Shown here: positions 15,641-24,815 of the stretch, one piece after another
Position numbering within the stretch: position 1 is the stretch's first letter
Layout of the letters: the number at the start of each line of letters is the position of its first letter
Assembly: GCF_009759665.1 (NCBI RefSeq)
Contig: NZ_WQNE01000029.1
Coordinates: 1-64,000, forward strand
Length of the DNA stretch: 64,000 nucleotides
DNA from: Bradyrhizobium cajani
Lineage (GTDB): Bacteria; Pseudomonadota; Alphaproteobacteria; Rhizobiales; Xanthobacteraceae
Direction of reading: 5' to 3'
Notes under the pieces: generated by a model
Database searches by the model: none
The model's input: only the letters and a program-made list of their open reading frames with translations
Told to the model about the DNA's origin: nothing
Translations under genes and position numbers: made by a program

Positions 15641-18600
15641 ATGAATCTCTCGAAATTCTTCATCGATCGCCCGATTTTCGCCGGCGTGCTCTCGGTCCTG
15701 ATCTTCCTCGCAGGGCTCATCTCGCTGTTCGCGATGCCGATCTCGGAGTATCCCGATGTCGTGCCGCCTTCCGTCGTGGTGCGCGCCACCTATCCCGGCG
15801 CCAATCCCAAGGTGATTGCGGAGACGGTGGCGACGCCGATCGAGGAGCAGATCAACGGCGTCGAGAACATGCTGTACATGTCGAGCCAGGCGACCACCGA
15901 CGGCGCGATGACGCTGACGGTGACCTTCCGCCTCGGCACTGACCCCGACAAGGCGACGCAGCTGGTGCAGAACCGGGTGCAGCAGGCCGAGCCGCGCCTC
16001 CCCGCGGTGGTGCGCCAGCTCGGCATCATCACCAAGAAGTCCTCGCCCGACCTCACCATGGTCGTGCATCTGTTGTCGCCGAACGGCCGCTACGACATGA
16101 CGTATTTGCGCAACTACGCGGTGCTCAACGTCAAGGATCGTCTGGCGCGGATCGACGGCGTCGGCGACGTGCAGCTCTTTGGTGCCGGCGACTATTCGAT
16201 GCGGGTGTGGGTCGATCCGCAGAAGGCTGCTGAGCATGGCCTGACCGCCAGCGACATCGTCAAGGCGATCCAGGCGCAGAACGTCGAGGCCGCCGCCGGC
16301 GTCGTCGGCTCCTCCCCGAACGTAAGGGGTATCGACCTGCAATTGTCGGTCAATGCGGAAGGGCGGCTCGCCAACGAGGAGCAGTTCGGCGACATCGTGG
16401 TCAAGACCGGCGCGCGCGGCGAAGTCGTGCGCTTGCGCGACGTCGCGCGCATCGAGCTCGGCGCGTCCGAATACGGCCTGCGCTCGCTGCTCGACAACAA
16501 GCAGGCGGTGGCGATCCCGATCTTCCAGGCGCCCGGCTCCAACGCGCTGCAGATCTCCGACAACGTTCGCGCCACCATGGCCGAGATCAAGAAGAACATG
16601 CCGGAAGGCGTGTCCTACCAAATCGTCTACGACCCCACCCAGTTCGTGCGCTCCTCGATCGAGGCGGTCATCCACACCTTGCTGGAAGCCATCGCGCTGG
16701 TGGTGCTGGTCGTGATCCTGTTCCTCCAGACCTGGCGCGCCTCGATCATCCCGCTGCTGGCGGTGCCGGTGTCGATCGTCGGCACCTTCGCGGTGATGCA
16801 CGTGTTCGGCTTCTCCATCAACGCGCTCAGCCTGTTCGGCCTCGTGCTTGCGATCGGCATCGTCGTCGACGATGCCATCGTCGTGGTCGAGAACGTCGAG
16901 CGCAACATCGAGGCCGGGCTGTCGCCGCGCGACGCCACCTATCAGGCGATGCGCGAGGTCTCGGGCCCGATCATCGCGATCGCACTGGTTCTGATCGCGG
17001 TGTTCGTGCCGCTCGCCTTCATCTCCGGCCTCACCGGACAGTTCTACAAGCAGTTCGCGCTGACGATCGCGATCTCGACGGTGATCTCCGCCGTCAACTC
17101 GCTGACGCTGTCGCCGGCCCTGTCGGCGCTGCTGCTCAAGGGCCACAACGAGCCAAAGGACAAGCTGACGATCATCATGGAAAAGAGCCTTGGCTGGTTC
17201 TTCCGTCGCTTCAATCGGGCGTTCACCTTCTCGTCGCAGAGTTACAGCGGCACCGTCACCAAGGTGATCTCGGGCAAGGCCGCGGTGATGGGCCTCTACG
17301 TGGCCCTCGTCGGCCTCACCGCCTTGCTGTTCCAGCAGGTGCCGAGCGGCTTCGTGCCGGGCCAGGACAAACAATATCTGGTTGGCTTCGCCCGTCTGCC
17401 CGACGGCGCGACTCTGGATCGCAGCGAGGAGGTGATCCGCAAGATGAGCGACATCGCGCTGACCCAGCCCGGTGTCGAGAGCTCGGTCGCCTTCCCGGGC
17501 CTGTCGATCTCCGGCTTCACCAATTCCTCCAACGCCGGCATCGTGTTCTCGACGCTGAAACCGTTCGACGAACGCAAGGATGCCGCGCTCAGCGGCCCCG
17601 CCATCGCGGCCGAGCTGAACAAGAAATATGCCGGCATTCAGGAAGCCTTCATCGCCATGTTCCCGCCGCCGCCGGTCAACGGCCTCGGCACGATCGGCGG
17701 CTTCAAGCTGCAGATCGAGGATCGTGCCGGACTCGGCTATGAAGCCCTGAACGAGGCGACGAACGCCTTCATGGCAGCGATGCAGAAGGCACCGGAAATC
17801 GCGGGCGTGTTCTCGAGCTTCCAGGTCAACGTGCCCCAGCTCTTCGCCGACATCGACCGCACCAAGGCGCTCCAGCTCGGCGTGCCCGTGACGGAGGTGT
17901 TCAACACGCTGCAGATTTACCTCGGCTCCTACTACGTCAACGACTTCAACAAATTCGGCCGCACCTATTCCGTCCGCGTCCAGGCCGACGCGCCGTTCCG
18001 CGCACGGGCCGACGACATCCGGCAGCTGAAGGTGCGCTCGTCCTCCGGCGACATGGTGCCGCTGTCGGCGCTGCTGAAGATCCGCCAGAGCGCGGGCCCC
18101 GAGCGCGCGATCCGCTACAACGGCTTCCTGTCGTCCGACATCAACGCGGCGGCTGCGCCCGGCTTCTCCTCGGGCCAGGCGCAGGAAGCCGCGACGCGGA
18201 TCGCGGCGGAAGTGCTGCCGCCCGGCTTTGCCTTCGAATGGACCGACCTGACCTATCAGGAGTTCATCGCCGGCAATTCCGGCATCTGGGTGTTCCCGCT
18301 GGCGATTCTGCTGGTGTTCCTGGTGCTGGCCGCGCTCTATGAGAGCCTGACGCTGCCGCTCTCGATCATCATGATCGTGCCGATGGGCCTGCTGGCCGCG
18401 ATGTTCGGCGTCTGGGTCGCGAAGGGCGACAACAACGTCTTCACCCAGATCGGCTTGATCGTGCTGGTCGGTCTCTCCGCCAAGAACGCGATCCTGATCG
18501 TCGAATTCGCGCGCGAGCTGGAGTTCGCGGGACGCACGCCGATCCGAGCCGCGATCGAGGCGAGCCGGCTGCGGTTGCGGCCGATCCTGATGACCTCGAT

Positions 18601-18829
18601 GGCGTTCATCATGGGCGTGCTGCCGCTGGTGCTCTCGACCGGGGCCGGATCGGAGATGCGGCGGGCCATGGGCGTTGCAGTGTTTTCAGGAATGATCGGC
18701 GTCACCGTGTTCGGTCTGTTCCTGACGCCGGTGTTCTACGTGCTGCTTCGCACCGTCACCGGCATGAAGCCGCTGACGCATCACGGCAGCGACACCAGCG
18801 CGGCGCCGGTCCAGGGGGTTGGGCACTAG
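15641..18829 (+). CDS. RND efflux permease, MexF-like (HAE1 family)
   Basis: A 1062-residue proton-driven pump. It starts MNLSKFFIDRPIFAGVLSVL and contains the paired porter domains, the TM4 Asp pair in GIVVDDAIVVVEN (D410-D411) and the TM10 lysine region VGLSAKNAILIVEFA. The start at 15641 is chosen because it begins the standard RND N-terminus; codons upstream lie in the palindromic repeat. Its length and the IDRPIFAGVLS start resemble MexF/BpeF. Together with the adaptor it should export drugs or aromatic metabolites, under the divergent TetR. No outer-membrane component is encoded beside it. Confidence 0.95.
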   Translation: MNLSKFFIDRPIFAGVLSVLIFLAGLISLFAMPISEYPDVVPPSVVVRATYPGANPKVIAETVATPIEEQINGVENMLYMSSQATTDGAMTLTVTFRLGTDPDKATQLVQNRVQQAEPRLPAVVRQLGIITKKSSPDLTMVVHLLSPNGRYDMTYLRNYAVLNVKDRLARIDGVGDVQLFGAGDYSMRVWVDPQKAAEHGLTASDIVKAIQAQNVEAAAGVVGSSPNVRGIDLQLSVNAEGRLANEEQFGDIVVKTGARGEVVRLRDVARIELGASEYGLRSLLDNKQAVAIPIFQAPGSNALQISDNVRATMAEIKKNMPEGVSYQIVYDPTQFVRSSIEAVIHTLLEAIALVVLVVILFLQTWRASIIPLLAVPVSIVGTFAVMHVFGFSINALSLFGLVLAIGIVVDDAIVVVENVERNIEAGLSPRDATYQAMREVSGPIIAIALVLIAVFVPLAFISGLTGQFYKQFALTIAISTVISAVNSLTLSPALSALLLKGHNEPKDKLTIIMEKSLGWFFRRFNRAFTFSSQSYSGTVTKVISGKAAVMGLYVALVGLTALLFQQVPSGFVPGQDKQYLVGFARLPDGATLDRSEEVIRKMSDIALTQPGVESSVAFPGLSISGFTNSSNAGIVFSTLKPFDERKDAALSGPAIAAELNKKYAGIQEAFIAMFPPPPVNGLGTIGGFKLQIEDRAGLGYEALNEATNAFMAAMQKAPEIAGVFSSFQVNVPQLFADIDRTKALQLGVPVTEVFNTLQIYLGSYYVNDFNKFGRTYSVRVQADAPFRARADDIRQLKVRSSSGDMVPLSALLKIRQSAGPERAIRYNGFLSSDINAAAAPGFSSGQAQEAATRIAAEVLPPGFAFEWTDLTYQEFIAGNSGIWVFPLAILLVFLVLAALYESLTLPLSIIMIVPMGLLAAMFGVWVAKGDNNVFTQIGLIVLVGLSAKNAILIVEFARELEFAGRTPIRAAIEASRLRLRPILMTSMAFIMGVLPLVLSTGAGSEMRRAMGVAVFSGMIGVTVFGLFLTPVFYVLLRTVTGMKPLTHHGSDTSAAPVQGVGH

Positions 18830-18953
18830 ATCCGGGGCGCGCCCGACGTCTCGAGCGTGACGGTGGCGTGCTCGCCCGCCTCCTGGGGCGCTCCACCCAC
18901 TGGCCCCCGCTCTGCTACCGAGGGCTTGCCGGCCCGCTGCCGGCTTCACGGCT

Positions 18954-19451
18954 CTACTTCCTGTTCTCTTCGCAGAACTTCAGCGCGGCCAGCGCCTCGC
19001 CGGCGCGCGGGATCTGCATCTCGATGCTGTCTTCGTCATCGTCCTCGAAATCGAGCGTGAGGCGCCTGGCCTTCGAGAGCCGGTCCATGATCGACTGATC
19101 GTACTCGAAGATGCCGCGCACGGTGGTCTTGTCCATGACCTCCCATTTCGCCTTCTTCATGATGCCGGCGTCGTCGGTGCCGACATCGGCCCTGAGGATC
19201 TCGCCGACCTTGTCCCATTCCCAGGCGTCGTAGATCATCACGATCACGATCGCCTTCTCGGAATAGGTGATCACGATGACGTAGTCGCGATTCTCGTCGT
19301 CCTTGTCCTTGTAGCCGCGACTCGCGTTGCAATGCGTGTCCTGCGTGCGCTTCTCGATGGTCCAGTCGCCGACCCTGGATTGTTGCGCAAGCACAGGCGC
19401 GGCGCTGAGGGCACCGGCGAGCATTCCGGCGACGAGAAGGACGCGTTTCAT
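18954..19451 (-). CDS. Secreted acidic protein, unknown
   Basis: A 165-residue exported protein: signal peptide with cleavage near APVLAQ (about residue 22), then a mature domain beginning SRVGDWTIEKRTQDTHCNAS. It has two cysteines (THCNAS and LKFCEENRK), possibly a disulfide, and an acidic patch (LDFEDDDEDS). The GDWTI...C pattern recalls periplasmic IalB-like or Bradyrhizobium hypothetical proteins, but I cannot assign a family. GGAGG lies at good spacing before the ATG. It is convergent with the MexF-type gene. Function unknown. Confidence 0.72.
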   Translation of the reverse strand: MKRVLLVAGMLAGALSAAPVLAQQSRVGDWTIEKRTQDTHCNASRGYKDKDDENRDYVIVITYSEKAIVIVMIYDAWEWDKVGEILRADVGTDDAGIMKKAKWEVMDKTTVRGIFEYDQSIMDRLSKARRLTLDFEDDDEDSIEMQIPRAGEALAALKFCEENRK

Positions 19452-19549
19452 GTCAGCCTCCAGTTCCCCGGACGGAGATGACCACCTCCGCAGTCGACCC
19501 GCAAAGGCTCTCACGCGCCTGCACGCGGGCAATGGCGGCGCTGGCGGTC

Positions 19550-19996
19550 CTAGCCCCGTCGCGGCACGATCGCGATCGGGGTAAAGGTGTAAACCTCCTC
19601 GCCGTTCTGGTTGAACATCGTCCATTTCACCAGCGCGATGCCCTGCGGCTTCGATTTCGACGGCGTCAGGCTCATGACCTCGCCGACCAGGTGCAGGCGG
19701 TCGTTGGGCCGTACCGGAATGGTCCAGCGCAGACCGTCGACGCCCGCGCCGATGAGCGGGTGCGGCCCGAAGGGGCGGGTCTGGATTGCGAGGTTCATGG
19801 CAATTGCCGCGGTGTGCCATCCCGAGGCAGCAAGTCCCTTGAACAGGGTCGCCTTGGCGGCTTCGTGGTCGAGGTGCATCGGCTGCGGATCGAACTCGGC
19901 GGCGAAGCGCTTGATGTCGGCCTCGGTGACCTCCACTTCGGGGGATTTGAACCGCATTCCGACGGTGAGATCGTCGAACCACTCGACCTGCGCCAT
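19550..19996 (-). CDS. MaoC-like (R)-specific enoyl-CoA hydratase/dehydratase
   Basis: A 148-residue single hot-dog-fold MaoC domain. Motif: FAAEFDPQPMHLDHEAA (catalytic Asp and His of the hydratase-2 motif), followed by ASGWHTAAIAMNL and the GVDGLRWTIPVRPND segment usual in this family. It would hydrate an enoyl-CoA or act on a related thioester. The ATG at 19996 with GCGAGG upstream starts at MAQVEWFDDLTVG, the normal family start; a longer version is not supported. Substrate unknown; neighbours give no pathway. Confidence 0.88.
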   Translation of the reverse strand: MAQVEWFDDLTVGMRFKSPEVEVTEADIKRFAAEFDPQPMHLDHEAAKATLFKGLAASGWHTAAIAMNLAIQTRPFGPHPLIGAGVDGLRWTIPVRPNDRLHLVGEVMSLTPSKSKPQGIALVKWTMFNQNGEEVYTFTPIAIVPRRG

Positions 19997-20192
19997 GAAA
20001 TTGCCTCGCAATAGGATGCACCGCCCGCCGGAGCGCGCGGCCAAAAGGATCGACCAACGGCGGGATGTAGCGGGTCCGCGGCACACAGACCAGCCCCGGG
20101 GTTCCCGCGAAACCCCTTTCCCAATATGACGAAACACGCCTGAAACAGATCGCCGGTTAAGTGGTTGTCAAAATCATACAGGGACGGCCACC

Positions 20193-20276
20193 ATGCAATT
20201 CTTCCTCGACCTCATTCTGGACTATTCCTGCTGCCAAAATCTCGTCGCTCAGCCGCTGCGGGAGGACGAGCTATGA
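20193..20276 (+). CDS. 27-residue micro-ORF overlapping the next small gene
   Basis: A short frame, MQFFLDLILDYSCCQNLVAQ then PLREDEL, with a GGGACGG-like ribosome site. Its TGA overlaps the ATG of the following 30-residue frame by 4 bp (ATGA). The first half is hydrophobic and aromatic with a Cys-Cys pair; the end is acidic. The overlap arrangement and ribosome site are the main evidence for coding. It could be a leader peptide coupled to the second frame or a component of a two-peptide unit. No known family. Confidence 0.5.
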   Translation: MQFFLDLILDYSCCQNLVAQPLREDEL

Positions 20277-20365
20277 TCGAGCTGATCTCGGGCCTGCTCG
20301 CCCTTTGCAGCGTCGGTGTCTTTGCCGCGCATGCGCTGGACGCCTATCGCACCACGCACTACTGA
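20273..20365 (+). CDS. 30-residue membrane peptide
   Basis: MIELISGLLALCSVGVFAAH followed by ALDAYRTTHY: one hydrophobic helix with a short polar tail. GGAGG lies about 9 bp upstream of the ATG, inside the preceding micro-ORF, and the two frames overlap as ATGA. Short proteins of this look are frequent in Bradyrhizobium-type genomes (recollection, not checked). Likely an inner-membrane peptide; function unknown. Confidence 0.6.
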   Translation: MIELISGLLALCSVGVFAAHALDAYRTTHY

Positions 20366-20444
20366 CCAAGATCGCCGCGGTAGCTCGCTTCACCACTCCC
20401 GCAGGGAGTGGTGAATGTCGAGCCCCGTTCATATCCTCCCGGCA

Positions 20445-20867
20445 CTAGAATGGCCGCCGGTAGAAGTGTTCCGAATGCGTTGCCGGCGGAAACCTGTTGG
20501 CGAGTGCTAGTGCCTGCCTTTCGTCGGTCTCGAGCGCGATCTTCTGCGCGAGCATCACGTCGCCGGGCACGAGGAAGCCTGACGGGACGAAACACCACCC
20601 CATCGTCGCGATGCCGGCATCATCGATTTCGTGGACATTGGCCGCCGTGCCGTAGTGGATGCGGTACCGCTTGCCGGTATCGCAGCCGATGACGTCGAAA
20701 TACCGGTACTGCTCGAACTGCGCGAACTGCGCCGGCGACAACCATTCGGCCAGCAGCCGGCGGCCGCGGGCATCCGGCGTGTTCTCGCCGAAGAAGCGCC
20801 GGTAGAGCTCGCGCAGCGCATGCAGGCGCGCGCGCGCCGGCGCGCGAAACCAGAGTGCCGCGATCAT
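20445..20867 (-). CDS. Conserved hypothetical protein
   Basis: A 140-residue soluble protein, Arg-rich at the N-terminus, with the distinctive core FEQYRYFDVIGCDTGKRYRI, a VHEIDDAG turn, and GWCFVPSGFLVPGDVMLAQK. It has no signal peptide or catalytic motif I can name. It starts 12 bp after the stop of the upstream 73-residue gene, so the two probably form a bicistronic unit. The frame has consistent coding character and no competing overlap on the other strand. Confidence 0.7.
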   Translation of the reverse strand: MIAALWFRAPARARLHALRELYRRFFGENTPDARGRRLLAEWLSPAQFAQFEQYRYFDVIGCDTGKRYRIHYGTAANVHEIDDAGIATMGWCFVPSGFLVPGDVMLAQKIALETDERQALALANRFPPATHSEHFYRRPF

Positions 20868-20879
20868 GTGCAGCTCAGG

Positions 20880-21101
20880 TCAACCGCCGACCAGGCGGGG
20901 ATAGAACAGCGTTTCCTGCGCGGTCGGGTCGAACGATCGGATCCGGGTGACTTCGCCGGGTCCGGTCCGGAGCGCGGCGGTAAATCCGGCTCCGGTCAGC
21001 TCCCGAAAGCGGTGCTCGGCTCGCGCCAGCGCTTCGGCATTGTCGGGATCAAACTCGTGGCGGGTGTCGCCCGTCTGATCCATCACGATCTGGGTTGCCA
21101 T
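20880..21101 (-). CDS. Small hypothetical protein paired with the 140-residue gene
   Basis: A 73-residue cytoplasmic protein: MATQIVMDQTGDTRHEFDPD, then LARAEHRFRELTGAGFTAAL and an ending TLFYPRLVGG. The start at 21101 is preferred over one five codons upstream because GAGGAG lies between the two, at proper distance only for the downstream ATG. The FRELTGAGFTA segment recalls bacterial nucleotide-modification accessory proteins, but this is too weak for a call. Same strand and adjacent to the 140-residue gene. Confidence 0.68.
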   Translation of the reverse strand: MATQIVMDQTGDTRHEFDPDNAEALARAEHRFRELTGAGFTAALRTGPGEVTRIRSFDPTAQETLFYPRLVGG

Positions 21102-21206
21102 CTTGAGTCTCCTCATGCCCAGCCCTGCCCCCGATCAAAGCAAACCTCGTGCCGTCAGTTCCTTAACGCAAGAACTTTCTCCTGCTCGGCCGAGTCCTTT
21201 GCGGCC

Positions 21207-22025
21207 TCAACGCGACGCGGCCGCCCCTCCTCCCTCGTCGATCTGCCGTCCCATCAGGGCAATCGCCTTCTGATAGACGCCGGCAGCATTCCAAGCCTCG
21301 ATCGCGGCGAAATTCGGTTCGCCCGGCTGGTAACCGGCTCCCGCGCGCCAGCCATGGGCCTTGAGGAAGTTCGCCGTCGAGTTCAGCGCGTTGGCGGCAA
21401 CCTCGAGATTGCCCGTACCATAAGCCAAAATGTTCTTCGGCATGAACTGGGTCTGGCCGACCTCGCCATGCATTGAGCCACGGGTTGCTCCCGACAGTGT
21501 ACCACGATCGATCAGCTTCAAGGCCGCATAGAGTTGGTCGGTGAAGAATTCGGGACGGCGGCAATCATACGCCAGGGTCGCGATCGACGACAGCATGTTC
21601 TGATTGCCGCGCTGGCTGCCAAAACCGGTCTCCATGCCCCAGATCGCGATCAGCGGCCCGGGCGGGACGCCATAGCGCTGCTGGATCGAGGCGAACAAGG
21701 CAGCCTGCGACTGCTTGAGCTGCCGCCCCTTGGCGACGATGGTGGTGGCACCGCGCTTGGCGAGGAACTGCTCGAGCGACAGCGAGAAGCTGCGCTGGCC
21801 GCGGTCGGCCGCGATGGTGGCGCTGGCGTAATTGGTCTGCATCAGGGCCGAGAGTGCGGTCGGACCGATGCCCTTGCCCTGCGCCTCCGCGCTGAACTCA
21901 CGCTTCCAGGCCTCGAAGCCGGCCGGCGAGCTGCCGCATTGCGCGGCCTCGGCAGCGGGCGCCAGAGAGAGAAGCAGCGCCGCAACACTGATTATGGCCG
22001 CCGCTACGGTCCTGCCCTTGGTCAT
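21207..22025 (-). CDS. Lytic murein transglycosylase (MltB/SLT family)
   Basis: A 272-residue exported peptidoglycan-cleaving enzyme. The signal peptide ends at EAAQC near residue 30; the cysteine directly after AAEAAQ may instead pair in the mature domain. The catalytic glutamate is E132 in AIWGMETGFGSQRGNQN. Further family segments are GQTQFMPKNILAYG, then AANALNSTANFLKAHGW. It cleaves the MurNAc-GlcNAc bond to form 1,6-anhydro ends. The C-terminal peptidoglycan-binding domain found in some MltB relatives is absent. The ATG at 22025 is supported by GAGGA upstream. Confidence 0.93.
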   Translation of the reverse strand: MTKGRTVAAAIISVAALLLSLAPAAEAAQCGSSPAGFEAWKREFSAEAQGKGIGPTALSALMQTNYASATIAADRGQRSFSLSLEQFLAKRGATTIVAKGRQLKQSQAALFASIQQRYGVPPGPLIAIWGMETGFGSQRGNQNMLSSIATLAYDCRRPEFFTDQLYAALKLIDRGTLSGATRGSMHGEVGQTQFMPKNILAYGTGNLEVAANALNSTANFLKAHGWRAGAGYQPGEPNFAAIEAWNAAGVYQKAIALMGRQIDEGGGAAASR

Positions 22026-22143
22026 TCCTCGTTCCTCTCTCTTGGGATGCGCGACCGGCTCGCGCGGGCGCATGATCCTACGTCGGCTCTGATCGCTCAA
22101 GCCCCAGTGGGAGCAACGGGCACCTTGACACCGGGGCGATCGC

Positions 22144-22959
22144 CTATCCTTCGCCGGCGCGATGAAGCAGAAAGTCCACCAGGATGCCCTGGTGCCGCCG
22201 ATACATGTCGGTGCCGGTCCCTGTGACACAGCCGGCTTTCCGGGCCGCTGCGATGAAGGGCGAGACTTCGGGCTTGGTGATCACGCAGCCGCAATAGGCC
22301 GACGGCATGAGCCTGATGACATCGACCGGCAGCGGGTCCCCCTCCTTCATCCCGGCGGGTGTCGCATTGGCGACGAAATCATAGCCCGCGGGGTCCATGG
22401 TGCCTGCCCGCGCCGGCGCCTTGCCGAGACCGTTGAGCCGGCCGATCAGCGCGTCGCGCCGCTCGGCCGCGCTGTCGTGAATTGCAAGCTCGCTCACGCC
22501 AGCCTCGATCAGCGCAAGGGCAATCGCAGATCCCGCGCCCCCGGCACCGACGAGCAGCGCCCGCATCCCCTTCGGATCAATCCCCTTCGCCCGCGCCGCA
22601 CCGACAAAGCCGAGGCCGTCCACCATGTCGCCGTGCCACGCGCCGTCGGCGCGCCGGCGCATCAGGTTCACGGTACGCAGGAAATGGGCACGTTCCGTCG
22701 CGCTCACGCAGGCCTGGTAGCAGGCAAATTTGTGCGGGATGGTCACGACGATGCCGTCAAGATTTTTCAACCGCGTTGCCACAGAGAGGAAGTCGGGCAA
22801 ATCCGCCGGCGCGACCTGAACCGGCATCAGAATGCCGTCGTGCCCCCGTGCGGCAAAGGCGGCCGACACGCCTGCCGGCGAGCGCACCTGCGCGATGGGA
22901 TCGCCGACGATGAGATAGAGTCGCGTGGCGCCTGATGGCGCCGGGATCAGGCCGCTCAA
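22144..22959 (-). CDS. Shikimate/quinate dehydrogenase-like enzyme, probable TTG start
   Basis: A 271-residue AroE-fold NAD(P)-dependent dehydrogenase. Visible: LYLIVGDPIAQVRSPAG at the substrate end, VTIPHK with the catalytic lysine, and the Rossmann motif GAGGAGSAIALAL. The canonical SxSPxxH signature is altered (QVRSPAG), so it is more likely a catabolic or specialised paralogue than the housekeeping AroE. The best start is TTG at 22959: it overlaps the stop of the monooxygenase gene as TTGA and gives the standard family length. The ATG alternatives lie deep in the upstream gene. It is presumably co-translated with the monooxygenase; substrate unknown. Confidence 0.8.
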   Translation of the reverse strand: MSGLIPAPSGATRLYLIVGDPIAQVRSPAGVSAAFAARGHDGILMPVQVAPADLPDFLSVATRLKNLDGIVVTIPHKFACYQACVSATERAHFLRTVNLMRRRADGAWHGDMVDGLGFVGAARAKGIDPKGMRALLVGAGGAGSAIALALIEAGVSELAIHDSAAERRDALIGRLNGLGKAPARAGTMDPAGYDFVANATPAGMKEGDPLPVDVIRLMPSAYCGCVITKPEVSPFIAAARKAGCVTGTGTDMYRRHQGILVDFLLHRAGEG

Positions 22960-24815
22960 GCCGGAGCCTGGGTGCCACCCGCCTCCGCCGTTGTCCCGTA
23001 GCTCAACTCCAATCCGTCCAGATTGCCCTCTTTCCGCCATCTGTCCAGCAGCCGCAGGAAGGCCACGGGCCCGCGCCAATACTGGCTGTTTCTGGCCGCG
23101 ATCGGATCGAACACGCCCTCATTGTTGTAGTAGCCCGGCGTGCATTCGGCGAGATAGGTCTGGCGGCCGAGTGCCGCCCTGACGACCTCGTCGACCCAGG
23201 CGTTCTCGGCGGCGAGCGTCGGCTCCAGCGTCCGGGCCTGGCGCTTGCGCGCCTCGGCGACCACATAGGCAATGTGCTGCGACTGCTCGTCGATGATGTG
23301 CGGGAAATTGGCGCTCTGGCCGGCCTGCACGGTGACGATCAGAAAGCAGTTCGGGAAACCCCGGCTGTAGAAGCCGTGCAGGGTCTTGACGCCGTCGCGC
23401 CAGCGCTCGGTCAGGCTCATGCCGCCGCGCCCATAGACCTCAAAGCCCATGCGGCGCGCGTAATCGGTGCCGACCTCGAAGCCGCTGGCACAGATCAGGC
23501 AGTCGAGCTCATAGGCCTTGCCATCGACCACGACGGCATTCTCGGTGATGCGCTCGACGCCCCGTCCCCTGGTGTCGACGAGATGCACGTTGGAACGGTT
23601 AAAAGTGTCGAGATATTCGTCATGGAAGCACGGCCGCTTGCAGAACGCCTTGTACCAGGGTTTGAGCGCGGCCGCGGCCGCCTCGTCCTTGACGATCGCA
23701 TCGACGCGCGCCCGGATCTCCTCCATCTTGCGATAATCGGCCTGCTCGATCGCCTTCAGCGCCTCTTCCATCGAGGTCACCGGCTGCGGCTGACGGCGCG
23801 GCGCCAGCAGGATCTCGCCGAGCAGGCCGGTCCAACCGTCCTGCACCAGATCCTGCTCGAACGGCTCGCCGGAGATCACCGCGGTGAAATTGTCCATGCG
23901 CTCGCGCTGCCAGCCGCGCGTGAGGCTCTTCACCCAGCCCTCGTCCGTCGGACGATCATCGCGCACACCGATCGCGGACGGTGTGCGCTGGAAGACGTAG
24001 AGCTCCCTGGCCGAGCGGCCGAGATGCGGCACGCATTGCACGGCGGTGGCGCCGGTGCCGATGATACCGACGCGCTTGTCGGCAAGACCGGTGAGGCCAC
24101 CGTCCGCACTGCCGCCGGTGTACGCATAATCCCAACGACTGGTATGAAAGCTGTGGCCCTTGAATGTCTCGATGCCGGAAATGCCGGGCAATTTCGGCCG
24201 GCTCAGCGGGCCTCCGGCGAGAATGACGAAGCGCGCGCGGATGCGATCGCCGCGATCGGTCTCGACCAGCCAGCGCCCATCCTGCTCCTGCCATCCCATC
24301 CGTGAGATGATCGTCTGAAACAGCGCGCGCTCGTAAAGACCGAAATGCCGGCCGATGCGGCGGGAGTGCTCGTAGATCTCCGGCGCCCGCGCATATTTGC
24401 GCACCGGCATGTAGCCGGTCTCTTCCAGCAGCGGCAGATAGATGTAGCTCTCGGTATCGCAGGCAGCTCCGGGGTAACGATTCCAGTACCAGGTGCCGCC
24501 GAAATCGGCCGCCTTTTCCACGATCCGGAAATCGTCGATGCCGGCCTCGCGCAGACGCGCCCCGCACAGAAGGCCGCCGAAGCCGCCGCCGACGATGAGC
24601 ACTTCAGTCTGTTCACTGACAGGTGCGCGCGCAAAGCCGGAATCGGCCCAGGGGTCGTCGAGATAGCGGCCGAAATCGCCGGTCACCTCGACATATTGCG
24701 CTTTGCCTTCGGTACGCAGACGGCGATCGCGTTCATCGCGATAACGCGCACGGAGTGCCGCGATGTCGATCGTAGGTTCGCCGGCTGCGCCGGTCTTGTG
24801 TTTTTCCGCTGACAC
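22956..24815 (-). CDS. Flavin-containing Baeyer-Villiger-type monooxygenase
   Basis: A 619-residue class B flavoprotein monooxygenase. FAD-binding GxGxxG lies at 76-81 (VGGGFGG), and the Baeyer-Villiger fingerprint FKGHSFHTSRWD at 218-229. A second Rossmann motif for NADPH is GTGATAVQ. The long N-terminal extension before the FAD motif (about 70 residues) is typical of cyclohexanone/cyclododecanone/phenylacetone-type enzymes. It should insert oxygen into a ketone using NADPH. The GTG at 24815 is chosen because GGGAGG lies upstream at proper spacing; the longer ATG form has none. It is divergent from the acyl-CoA ligase and overlaps the dehydrogenase-like gene downstream. Confidence 0.9.
   Translation of the reverse strand: MSAEKHKTGAAGEPTIDIAALRARYRDERDRRLRTEGKAQYVEVTGDFGRYLDDPWADSGFARAPVSEQTEVLIVGGGFGGLLCGARLREAGIDDFRIVEKAADFGGTWYWNRYPGAACDTESYIYLPLLEETGYMPVRKYARAPEIYEHSRRIGRHFGLYERALFQTIISRMGWQEQDGRWLVETDRGDRIRARFVILAGGPLSRPKLPGISGIETFKGHSFHTSRWDYAYTGGSADGGLTGLADKRVGIIGTGATAVQCVPHLGRSARELYVFQRTPSAIGVRDDRPTDEGWVKSLTRGWQRERMDNFTAVISGEPFEQDLVQDGWTGLLGEILLAPRRQPQPVTSMEEALKAIEQADYRKMEEIRARVDAIVKDEAAAAALKPWYKAFCKRPCFHDEYLDTFNRSNVHLVDTRGRGVERITENAVVVDGKAYELDCLICASGFEVGTDYARRMGFEVYGRGGMSLTERWRDGVKTLHGFYSRGFPNCFLIVTVQAGQSANFPHIIDEQSQHIAYVVAEARKRQARTLEPTLAAENAWVDEVVRAALGRQTYLAECTPGYYNNEGVFDPIAARNSQYWRGPVAFLRLLDRWRKEGNLDGLELSYGTTAEAGGTQAPA

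Noticed and set aside
15488..17374. 628-codon minus-strand frame over the MexF-like gene
   Set aside because: Antisense to the pump; rich in His/Asp/Arg with no family motif.
18686..18949. 87-codon minus-strand frame after the MexF-like gene
   Set aside because: Overlaps the end of the pump gene and a GC-rich stem; no ribosome site.
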